In this document: piece by piece, positions 36,033 to 43,524 of the stretch | Position numbering within the stretch: position 1 is the stretch's first letter | Layout: each line of letters opens with the position of its first letter | Assembly (NCBI RefSeq): GCF_029937755.1 | Contig: NZ_JAPYPG010000001.1 | Location: 372,001-436,000, forward strand | Length of the DNA stretch: 64,000 nucleotides | DNA from: Henriciella sp. | GTDB taxonomy: Bacteria > Pseudomonadota > Alphaproteobacteria > Caulobacterales > Hyphomonadaceae | Direction: 5' to 3' | Position numbers and translations under genes: made by a program | Notes under the pieces: generated by a model | Database searches by the model: none | What the model saw: only the letters and a program-made list of their open reading frames with translations | Told to the model about the DNA's origin: nothing

Positions 36033-37937
36033 TCAACCGCCCAGCAAGCCGGCCGCGTCGAGACGCTCGATCACAAGATCGGCAGCAGCTTCAGGGTCAA
36101 GCCTGTCGGTTTCCAGATGGATTTCCGGCGCCTGTGGCGGCTCGTACGGGCTGTCGATGCCGGTGAAATTCTTGATCTCGCCAGCGCGGGCCTTCTTGTA
36201 GAGGCCCTTCACATCGCGGCTCTCGGCGGCTTCCAGCGACGCGTCGACAAAGACTTCCCAGAACTCCCCCTCCTCGACCATCTGACGCACGATCCGGCGC
36301 TCGGCACGGAAGGGCGAAATGAAGGAGACGAGTACGATAAGCCCGGCATCCACCATCAGCTTCGACACCTCGCCCACCCGGCGGATGTTCTCCACCCGGT
36401 CGGCATCGGTAAAGCCGAGATCATTATTGAGCCCGTGCCGCACATTGTCGCCATCCAGCGTGTAGGTATGCTTGCCCATCGCGGCGAGCCGCTTCTCGAC
36501 AATGTTGGCGACCGTCGACTTGCCTGCGCCCGACAGCCCGGTGAACCACAGGATCACTGGCTTCTGGCCCTTCATAGAGGCCCGGAGCTCTTTCGACACA
36601 TCCATCGCCTGACGATGAATGTTCGAGGCCCGGCGCAGGGCGAAGTTGATCAGGCCGAGACCGACCGTCTCGTTCGTCATCCGGTCGATCACGATGAACC
36701 CGCCCATGCGGCGATTGTCCTCATACGGATCGAAGGCGACCTCGCGATCGAGCGCGATGTTGACGACACCGATCTCATTCAGCTTCAGCGTCTTGCCGGC
36801 TTCATGCGCCCGCGTGTTCACGTCGATGCGGTACTTCTCTTCCGTGACCTGCATCTGGCACTCGCGCGCGCCCATCTTTATCACATAGGACCGTCCCGGC
36901 AGCATGGCGCTATCGGACATCCAGAGCATCGTCGCCTGGAACTGGTCTGAGACTTCTGCGGGCTGTTTGTCCGCACACAGAACATCGCCTCGCGACACAT
37001 CGATCTCGTCTTCCAGCGTCAACGTGACCGACTGGCCCTCGACGCCCTCATCGAGATCGCCGCCCATGGCCACGACCCGCGAAACCTTGCTCGACTTGCC
37101 GGAGGGCAGCGCCCGCACCGCGTCACCGGCCTTCACGGATCCGGAGACGATCTGACCGGCAAAGCCTCGGAAATCGAGGTTCGGGCGGTTCACCCACTGC
37201 ACGGGCATACGGAAGGCCTTGCCGGCATCGTCTGAGGCGATCTCGACCGTGTCGAGATACTCCATCAGCGGCGGGCCGTCATACCAGGGCGTGCGGTCGC
37301 TATTGCTGACGACATTGTCACCCGCCAGCGCGGAAACCGGGATCGCCTGAATGCTCTCGAAGCCAAAGTCGGCGGCAAAGTCGCGATACTCCGCGAGGAT
37401 CCTGTCATAGGTCGCCTGATCATAATCGACGAGATCCATCTTGTTGATGCAGAGCACGACATGCCTGATGCCCAGCAGCGAGACGATGAAGCTATGGCGG
37501 CGCGTCTGGGTCAGCACGCCCTTGCGCGCATCGATCATCACAATGGCGAGGTCGGCCGTCGATGCGCCGGTCGCCATATTGCGGGTATATTGTTCATGGC
37601 CGGGCGTATCGGCGACAATGAATTTGCGCCGGTCGGTCGAGAAGAACCGATAGGCCACATCGATCGTGATGCCCTGTTCGCGCTCAGCGGCCAGCCCGTC
37701 GACCAGCAGCGCGAAATCGATTTCCTCGCCCTGCGTGCCGAACTTCTTCGATTCGTTCTTCAGTGAGGCGAGCTGGTCGTCGAAGATCATCTTCGACTCA
37801 TAAAGAAGCCGACCGATCAGCGTGGACTTGCCGTCATCGACCGAGCCGCAGGTGATGAAACGCAGGAGCGACTTCTTCAGCTGGCTGTCGAGATAGGTCT
37901 CGATATCGGCGAATTGGGGGGCTGCATATCCGTCCAT
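36033..37937 (-). CDS. cysNC: Bifunctional sulfate adenylyltransferase subunit 1/adenylylsulfate kinase
   Basis: Activates sulfate to APS (with CysD) and phosphorylates APS to PAPS. In the 634-residue form the GTPase part shows [20 protein letters not shown] and NKMDLVD; the kinase part begins near residue 455 with Walker [11 protein letters not shown] at about 465-474 and [10 protein letters not shown]. The long upstream frame to 38,096 lies over cysD; ATG 37,937 overlaps the cysD stop (TGATG). No cysH, cysI or cysJ follows, so PAPS may be used for sulfation rather than, or besides, assimilation. Confidence 0.96.
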   Translation of the reverse strand: MDGYAAPQFADIETYLDSQLKKSLLRFITCGSVDDGKSTLIGRLLYESKMIFDDQLASLKNESKKFGTQGEEIDFALLVDGLAAEREQGITIDVAYRFFSTDRRKFIVADTPGHEQYTRNMATGASTADLAIVMIDARKGVLTQTRRHSFIVSLLGIRHVVLCINKMDLVDYDQATYDRILAEYRDFAADFGFESIQAIPVSALAGDNVVSNSDRTPWYDGPPLMEYLDTVEIASDDAGKAFRMPVQWVNRPNLDFRGFAGQIVSGSVKAGDAVRALPSGKSSKVSRVVAMGGDLDEGVEGQSVTLTLEDEIDVSRGDVLCADKQPAEVSDQFQATMLWMSDSAMLPGRSYVIKMGARECQMQVTEEKYRIDVNTRAHEAGKTLKLNEIGVVNIALDREVAFDPYEDNRRMGGFIVIDRMTNETVGLGLINFALRRASNIHRQAMDVSKELRASMKGQKPVILWFTGLSGAGKSTVANIVEKRLAAMGKHTYTLDGDNVRHGLNNDLGFTDADRVENIRRVGEVSKLMVDAGLIVLVSFISPFRAERRIVRQMVEEGEFWEVFVDASLEAAESRDVKGLYKKARAGEIKNFTGIDSPYEPPQAPEIHLETDRLDPEAAADLVIERLDAAGLLGG

Positions 37938-38839
37938 CAGAAATAGCCCTCCTGCTTCTTCATCTCCATCGAGGCGGGCGCATCCTTGTCGATGGCGCGG
38001 CCTTCGCGCTCGGACGTCGTGGTCCGCAGCATCTCCTCGATGATCTCGGTGATGGTTGAGGCAGACGACTCCACCGCCCCGGTCAGCGGATAGCAACCGA
38101 GTGTGCGGAAACGGACCTGCTTCATCATCGGCTCTTCACCGGGCTCCAGCGGCAGACGGTCATCATCGACCAGGACCAGAATGCCGTCGCGCTCGACCAC
38201 CGGGCGTTCGGCTGCAAAATAGAGCGGCACGATGTCGATATTCTCCTGGTAGATGTACTGCCAGATGTCGAGCTCGGTCCAGTTGGAGATCGGGAAGACG
38301 CGCACGCTTTCGCCCGGCTTGATGCGGGTATTGTAGAGCGACCAGAGTTCCGGGCGCTGGTTCTTCGGATCCCAGCGGTGCTGGGCCGACCGGAAAGAGA
38401 AAATCCGTTCCTTGGCGCGCGACTTCTCCTCGTCGCGGCGCGCGCCACCAATGGCGGCATCGAACTTGTACTTGTCGAGCGCCTGCTTCAGCCCTTGTGT
38501 CTTCATCACATCGGTGTGCAGCGAGGAGCCATGCGTGAACGGGCCGATGCCCTGCTCGACGCCTTCCTGGTTGATATGAACCAGAAGATCGGTCTGCGGA
38601 TCATCCTTCAGGGCATCGCGGAAGGCGATCATCTCCCGGAACTTCCAGGTCGTGTCGACATGCAGCAGCGGAAACGGGATGGGGCCCGGATAGAAAGCCT
38701 TGCGCGCCAGATGCAGGAGGACGGAGCTGTCCTTGCCGATCGAGTACATCATGACCGGGTTCTGCATGGAGGCGGCCACCTCACGCAGAATGTGAATGCT
38801 CTCGGCCTCAAGCCGGTCGAGATGGGTCAGTGTTTTCAT
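37937..38839 (-). CDS. cysD: Sulfate adenylyltransferase subunit 2
   Basis: ATP-binding subunit of the CysDN sulfurylase. 300 residues with the PP-loop [13 protein letters not shown] near residue 32-45, the conserved [17 protein letters not shown] region, and the [10 protein letters not shown] motif. First gene of the cysD-cysNC pair. The 200-bp gap to divergent kdsB holds both promoters; no operator was recognised. Confidence 0.96.
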   Translation of the reverse strand: MKTLTHLDRLEAESIHILREVAASMQNPVMMYSIGKDSSVLLHLARKAFYPGPIPFPLLHVDTTWKFREMIAFRDALKDDPQTDLLVHINQEGVEQGIGPFTHGSSLHTDVMKTQGLKQALDKYKFDAAIGGARRDEEKSRAKERIFSFRSAQHRWDPKNQRPELWSLYNTRIKPGESVRVFPISNWTELDIWQYIYQENIDIVPLYFAAERPVVERDGILVLVDDDRLPLEPGEEPMMKQVRFRTLGCYPLTGAVESSASTITEIIEEMLRTTTSEREGRAIDKDAPASMEMKKQEGYF

Positions 38840-39039
38840 AATCGGTCCAGGTCGGTTCGGTCGCGAAGGGGCCTAGGTAGCAAGTGCCCCGTGCCGTAAC
38901 AACTTAGAGACGGTCAACTCAGACGCCGTGTTTTTCTTAACTCAGGCGCAGATACCCTCTCCGGCCCGCAGCTTCCTTACAGGCTTGACGCTCGCAGGGA
39001 CAGCGCGCAGACCCGCAGGCAATGCATGGAGGCGGCGCC

Positions 39040-39855
39040 TTGAAAACACTCATCGTCATTCCCGCCCGGATTGGATCGACACGCTTTCCGGCCAAACCCC
39101 TGCACGAGATTGCCGGGCACTCGCTCGTGTCACGGGTCGCAGACGTTGCTACCCGCGTCGCCGCGGCCCGCACCGACACGCAGTTTGTTATCGCCACAGA
39201 CGACGCGAAGATCATGGACCATGCCCGCGAGATCGGCGCCCCGGCGATGATGACGGACCCTGACCTGCCATCCGGTACCGACCGGGCGCTGGCCGCAGCA
39301 AAAGCGCAGGACAGCGCGCCTGACTTCATCCTCAATCTGCAGGGGGACGCCCCCTTTACCCCGCCCGCCTATCTCGACGCCCTTATTGATGCGGCCGGGG
39401 AAAGCACCGCCGATGTCGTGACCCCCGTTGTTCAGCTTGACTGGGCCGCGCTCGACACGATCCGCGATCAGAAGACCCGCGAACCGTTCAGCGGCACGAG
39501 CTGCATCCGGCGCGCTGACGGCATGGCGCTGTGGTTCTCGAAACAGATCATCCCGGCCATCCGCAAGGAAGAGAAACTGCGCGCTGAAAGCGCGCTCTCC
39601 CCGGTCTGGCGGCATATCGGGCTCTATGGTTTCCGCATGGTCGCGCTTGAGCGCTTCGCCAGCCTGCCGGTCGGCCATTACGAGGCGCTGGAAGGCCTTG
39701 AACAGCTGCGCTTCCTTGAGAATGGCATGAGCATCCTGACCGTGGCCGTCGAGCCGGGCGCCAATGCCATGTGGGGCATCGATACGCCGGAAGACGCCGC
39801 CTTCGCCGAGAAACTCATTGCCGAACAGGGCGATCCGATGGAGGCGCCGCGCTGA
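39040..39855 (+). CDS. kdsB: 3-deoxy-manno-octulosonate cytidylyltransferase (CMP-Kdo synthetase)
   Basis: Activates Kdo as CMP-Kdo for lipid A core and for capsule linkers. Motifs: IPARIGSTRFPAKPL at the CTP site, ATDD, PSGTDR and LNLQGDAPF. An ATG at 39,022 is in frame, but a strong ggagg at 39,028-39,032 lies inside that longer version and 7 bases before TTG 39,040, which starts the canonical MKTLIVIPAR; TTG is therefore preferred (271 residues). The stop overlaps the start of the histidine phosphatase (TGATG). Kdo 8-phosphate phosphatase (KdsC) is not recognisable in the window. Confidence 0.93.
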   Translation: MKTLIVIPARIGSTRFPAKPLHEIAGHSLVSRVADVATRVAAARTDTQFVIATDDAKIMDHAREIGAPAMMTDPDLPSGTDRALAAAKAQDSAPDFILNLQGDAPFTPPAYLDALIDAAGESTADVVTPVVQLDWAALDTIRDQKTREPFSGTSCIRRADGMALWFSKQIIPAIRKEEKLRAESALSPVWRHIGLYGFRMVALERFASLPVGHYEALEGLEQLRFLENGMSILTVAVEPGANAMWGIDTPEDAAFAEKLIAEQGDPMEAPR

Positions 39856-40469
39856 TGGCTCGTGATCTTTATATCGTCCGCCACGGTAACACCTTCGACA
39901 AGGGCGATACCGTCACCCGTGTGGGCGCGCGCACCGACCTGCCGCTGTCCAGCTCAGGCAAGGAACAGGCAAACGCGCTGGCCACGCATTTCCGCGAAAC
40001 GGTCGCCTTTTCTCAGGCCATTGCCGGGCCGCTGAAGCGCACGCGCCAGACCGCTGACGCGATCCTCGCGGCACAGGAGGAGCCGCCCGAACTGGAGATC
40101 GGCAATTTCCTGCGCGAGATCGATTACGGCCCGGACGAGAACCAGCCGGAAGACGCTGTCATTGCGCGCATCGGCCAGCCCGCGCTCGACGCCTGGGAGC
40201 GCGACGCCGTTCCGCCGCCCGGCTGGCGTTTCGATCCCGCAGCCATTGAAGGGCAATGGTCGAGCCTGTTCACGAAACTCGACAAGGCCGACGACACTGG
40301 CCCCGTCCTTATCGTGACAAGCAATGGCATCGCCCGGTTCGCCCTTCTCTGCGCCCTCGGCACGCGTCAGCACGAGGCTCATGACCTCAAGCTCAAGACC
40401 GGCGCCTACGGTATCCTCCAGCTCGAAGACGGCGAGGTGACGCTGAAGGACTGGAACCTGCGGCCCTGA
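39855..40469 (+). CDS. Histidine phosphatase superfamily protein
   Basis: 204 residues with the phosphohistidine signature IVRHGNTFDKGD near 8-19, second-half RTRQTADAI and a VTSNGIARFAL motif; in this family the last motif usually carries a histidine where this protein has Asn (SNG), a deviation worth noting. Translationally coupled to kdsB, so a role in Kdo metabolism, such as replacing KdsC, can be proposed; broad-specificity phosphatases of this family are otherwise common. ATG 39,855 is the start because the upstream frame lies over kdsB. Confidence 0.85.
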   Translation: MARDLYIVRHGNTFDKGDTVTRVGARTDLPLSSSGKEQANALATHFRETVAFSQAIAGPLKRTRQTADAILAAQEEPPELEIGNFLREIDYGPDENQPEDAVIARIGQPALDAWERDAVPPPGWRFDPAAIEGQWSSLFTKLDKADDTGPVLIVTSNGIARFALLCALGTRQHEAHDLKLKTGAYGILQLEDGEVTLKDWNLRP

Positions 40470-40548
40470 ACTCAGGCTTGCAGTTGCCGCCTTCGCCGTG
40501 AACAGCTAGGCGATGTGATCCGATTAGAGTTCCGCTTCGAGCCCCCTG

Positions 40549-41511
40549 ATGACCTCGCTCCGTTTTGCCATCCTTGGAAAAAGCCAGCTCGCTGCCCAGC
40601 GCTGCCAGGCGATCGCCCGGCATGCGGGCTCGCAGATCGCGCGGACATGGTCGACAGATCAGGCCGCAGCCTTTGACGAGGCTGGCTGGCAGGCCGCGCT
40701 TGATCCGCAACAGGTCGATGCCGTCATTCTTGCGCTGCCGCCCAGCCTTGCGGCGGACGCGTCCATCCGGGCCCTGAAGGCCGGGATACATGTGCTGAGC
40801 GAACTGCCCGGCGGCCTGACGGTGGAAGACATCATCAACCTGCGCCAGGCCGAGCGCGAGAGCGAGGCGGTGCTGAAATTCGGCTGCTCGCTTCGCTATC
40901 ATGAAAGCGTGCGCGCGGCCGCCGACCTCGTCCATGCAAATCCCTATGGCGACCTGCTGACCGCCCGCGCCGTCTATGGCCATGCCGGCTACCCGGGCGC
41001 CGACGCTCGCGAGAACGGCATCCTGCTCGGCCACGGCATCCATATGCTGGACCTGCTGCATCTCTTCTGCGGGCCCTTCGAAAGCGTGAAGGCGATGCAA
41101 CCGGACGGCCCGGACAGTGGCGCCAACCTCTTCGCCATCCTGAAAGCCGGCAGCGGCACGCTCGCCCAGCTGCATGCGTCGGCGACCTCCTGGCGCCAGA
41201 CCTTCCGACTCGAGCTCGGCTATGAGGACGGTTATGTCTGGCTCGACGGGCACCTGCCGGGGCTGGAACAGTACGGTCCGGAAATGCTGATCCACGCCAC
41301 GCTCTCGCGCGGGCCGGACGGCACACCCCTGCCCAATCCGCATGAAACCGTGTCAGAGTTCACGCGCATCCATTTCGCCGATGAGGAACTTGGCGAGTTT
41401 GTCGATGCCATGGCCGGACACGCCCCGCTGCGTCACGGAACCAGTCACCAGGCGTTCGATGCGATGAATATCGCCCAGCGGATTTGCGCCGCAACCGAAA
41501 CATGGGCATAA
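40549..41511 (+). CDS. Gfo/Idh/MocA family oxidoreductase
   Basis: 320-residue oxidoreductase with an FAILGKSQLA Rossmann start, an LALPPS/ALKAGIHVLSELP block and a GHGIHMLDLLHLF segment in the catalytic domain. The usual EKP motif with the catalytic lysine reads ELPGG here, so the lysine is missing; activity may be altered or lost, or the protein may use another residue. Lies 80 bp after the phosphatase and 38 bp before cysQ, on the same strand. Substrate unknown. Confidence 0.8.
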   Translation: MTSLRFAILGKSQLAAQRCQAIARHAGSQIARTWSTDQAAAFDEAGWQAALDPQQVDAVILALPPSLAADASIRALKAGIHVLSELPGGLTVEDIINLRQAERESEAVLKFGCSLRYHESVRAAADLVHANPYGDLLTARAVYGHAGYPGADARENGILLGHGIHMLDLLHLFCGPFESVKAMQPDGPDSGANLFAILKAGSGTLAQLHASATSWRQTFRLELGYEDGYVWLDGHLPGLEQYGPEMLIHATLSRGPDGTPLPNPHETVSEFTRIHFADEELGEFVDAMAGHAPLRHGTSHQAFDAMNIAQRICAATETWA

Positions 41512-41549
41512 GCGCGCCCGTCCGGACGCTGAGATTCCAAGGAGACATG

Positions 41550-42344
41550 ATGAGCCTGACTACCGACCAGCTAGCCCGTATCGCGCTCGACGCCGGAAAA
41601 CTCATCATGGAAATCTACTCCACCGACTTCGATGTCGAGCGCAAGGACGACTCCTCGCCGGTCACCGAGGCCGATGCGAAGGCTGAACTCCTCATCCTCG
41701 ACGGCCTCAAAGCCGCCGATCCCGAGCTTGATGTCATCGCCGAGGAATCGGTGTCCGCCGGCCACATCCCGGAGCATGGCAGCCGTTTCGCGCTGGTCGA
41801 CCCGCTCGACGGCACGAAGGAATTCGTCAACCGGAACGGTCAGTTCACCGTCAATATCGGCATTATCGAGCACGGCAAGCCGGTCAAGGGCGTGGTCTAT
41901 GCCCCGGCGCTCAACCGCCTCTTTGTGGCGGAAGGCCCTGACAAGGCGTGGCAGGCAGAGGTAAAGCCCGGCGAACCGGTGCCCGCCTCGGACGCCCGCC
42001 TGCCGCTGCATATCCGCCCCTGCCCCGAGGAAGGACTGACGGCCATTGCGTCGAAATCCCACCGCTCGCCGGAGACCAATGCCTTCCTCGACAAGTTCAA
42101 GGTCGGCGAGATCATCTCGGCGGGGTCATCGCTGAAATTCTGCCTGCTGGGCGCTGGCGAGGCCGATCTCTACCCGCGCATGGGGCGCACCATGGAATGG
42201 GACACCGCCGCCGGACAGGCCGTCGCCGAAGCCGCAGGCGCGCGCGTCCTGACAGAGGACGGCGAACCGCTGCGTTATGGCAAGCGCGAGCGCGGCTACG
42301 ACAATCCGCACTTCATCGTCTATGGCGACGTGACGCCCGCCTAG
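41550..42344 (+). CDS. cysQ: 3'(2'),5'-bisphosphate nucleotidase
   Basis: Hydrolyses PAP (and PAPS) to AMP, recycling the product of PAPS-dependent sulfotransfer or reduction. 264 residues with the inositol-phosphatase-fold metal sites: EESV, DPLDGTKEF, and WDTAAGQAV near the C-terminus. Two ATGs are adjacent (41,547 and 41,550); aaggag at 41,539-41,544 is better spaced for 41,550. Its position near cysD/cysNC supports an active PAPS cycle. Stop overlaps that of galE by 4 bp. Confidence 0.94.
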   Translation: MSLTTDQLARIALDAGKLIMEIYSTDFDVERKDDSSPVTEADAKAELLILDGLKAADPELDVIAEESVSAGHIPEHGSRFALVDPLDGTKEFVNRNGQFTVNIGIIEHGKPVKGVVYAPALNRLFVAEGPDKAWQAEVKPGEPVPASDARLPLHIRPCPEEGLTAIASKSHRSPETNAFLDKFKVGEIISAGSSLKFCLLGAGEADLYPRMGRTMEWDTAAGQAVAEAAGARVLTEDGEPLRYGKRERGYDNPHFIVYGDVTPA

Positions 42345-43342
42345 TCGGCCATCGCGGCTTTTCGGGCGATTTCCTTCTTGTGCCAGTTATAGGCTGTCGC
42401 GATCACGCTATCGACGTCGGACTGGACCGGCTTCCAGCCAAGGACACGCTCCGCCTTTTCGGCTGAGGCGACCAGCGCCGGCGGATCGCCCGGGCGGCGC
42501 GGACCGATCGAACGCGGCACAGGCTTCCCGGTGACGTGCTCCACGGCCTGGACGATTTCCATCACCGTCGTGCCCGTCCCTGTGCCAAGATTGAACGCAT
42601 CGGACACGCCGCCATCATCGAGATAGTCGAGCGCCTTCAGGTGCGCGTCGGCAAGGTCCATGACATGGATATAGTCGCGGATGCAGGTGCCATCGCGTGT
42701 TTCGAAATCGTCGCCGAAGACGGTCAGCTTGAAGGTGTCATTCAGCACGCCTTCGATGCACAGCGGGATGAGGTGGGTCTCCGGCTCGTGGCGCTCGCCG
42801 ATCTCGCCATCCGGCGACGCGCCGGCAGCGTTAAAGTAGCGCAGCTTCACCGAGCGGATACCGTGGGCGACCTCGTAATCGTCCAGCACCTTCTCCACGA
42901 AGAGCTTCGACATGCCGTACGGGTTGATCGGGTTCTGCGGGAGATCCTCCGTCATCGGCATTTTTTCCGGCACGCCATAGGTGGCGCAGGTCGAGGAGAA
43001 GATGATCTTGTCGGTGCCGGCTTTCGCCATCGCATCGAGCAGGCGCACCGTGCCCATCGTATTGTTCTCGTAATAGAGGCCGGGCTTCTCCACCGACTCG
43101 CCGACATAGGCGAAGGCAGCAAAGTGCGCGACGGCATCGGGCTTGTGCTTTGCGAAGGCGGCATCGAGGTCGGCCGTGTTCAGCAGGTCGCCCTCGAACA
43201 CCTCGCCGAACTGAGCGAAATCGCGCCAGCCGCGGGAGAAATTATCGAAGACGACGACGTTCCAGCCGGCATCCTTGAACGCTTTGCAGCAATGGCTGCC
43301 GACATAGCCGGCGCCGCCTGTAACGAGGACTGTTCTGGTCAA
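42341..43342 (-). CDS. galE: UDP-glucose 4-epimerase
   Basis: Interconverts UDP-glucose and UDP-galactose (or the N-acetyl forms). 333 residues, typical of GalE, with NAD motif TGGAGYVGSH near 8-17, FSSTCATYG, YGMSK with catalytic Tyr/Lys near 145, and the GTGTGTTVMEI segment. Probably the donor supply for a galactosyl residue of the polysaccharide. Convergent with cysQ; no terminator seen between them. Confidence 0.95.
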   Translation of the reverse strand: MTRTVLVTGGAGYVGSHCCKAFKDAGWNVVVFDNFSRGWRDFAQFGEVFEGDLLNTADLDAAFAKHKPDAVAHFAAFAYVGESVEKPGLYYENNTMGTVRLLDAMAKAGTDKIIFSSTCATYGVPEKMPMTEDLPQNPINPYGMSKLFVEKVLDDYEVAHGIRSVKLRYFNAAGASPDGEIGERHEPETHLIPLCIEGVLNDTFKLTVFGDDFETRDGTCIRDYIHVMDLADAHLKALDYLDDGGVSDAFNLGTGTGTTVMEIVQAVEHVTGKPVPRSIGPRRPGDPPALVASAEKAERVLGWKPVQSDVDSVIATAYNWHKKEIARKAAMAD

Positions 43343-43472
43343 GGCTCGGTAATCTCCTGATCCTGATTTGAAACACGCCAGCCTGGCGGCGGCGTTCTCC
43401 CCGTCTCATGCAATAATGGTTCCGGCTCACAATGCCTAGATGCGGCAACATGCCGGGACGCCGGAAAGCATG

Positions 43473-43500
43473 AAAAAAGGGCGGCACCGAAGCGCCGCCC
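43473..43500 (-). terminator. Intrinsic terminator of the TonB receptor gene
   Basis: Read on the minus strand: gggcggc, a loop containing ttcg, gccgccc, then six T (A run at 43,473-43,478 on the plus strand). It starts 24 bp after the receptor stop. A short ttt on the other side may give weak bidirectional activity toward rightward transcripts. Confidence 0.92.
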
Positions 43501-43524
43501 TTTCCTGTCAGATGTCAAAGTCGA

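Noticed and set aside
38895-38937. Hairpin-like acgg...ccgt before gtttttct in the cysD-kdsB gap
   Set aside because: Stem is only four pairs with a long loop, and no gene ends there that would need a rightward terminator.
43377-43389. cgccag-c-ctggcg palindrome upstream of galE
   Set aside because: Loop of one base and no T run; not convincing as a terminator or operator.
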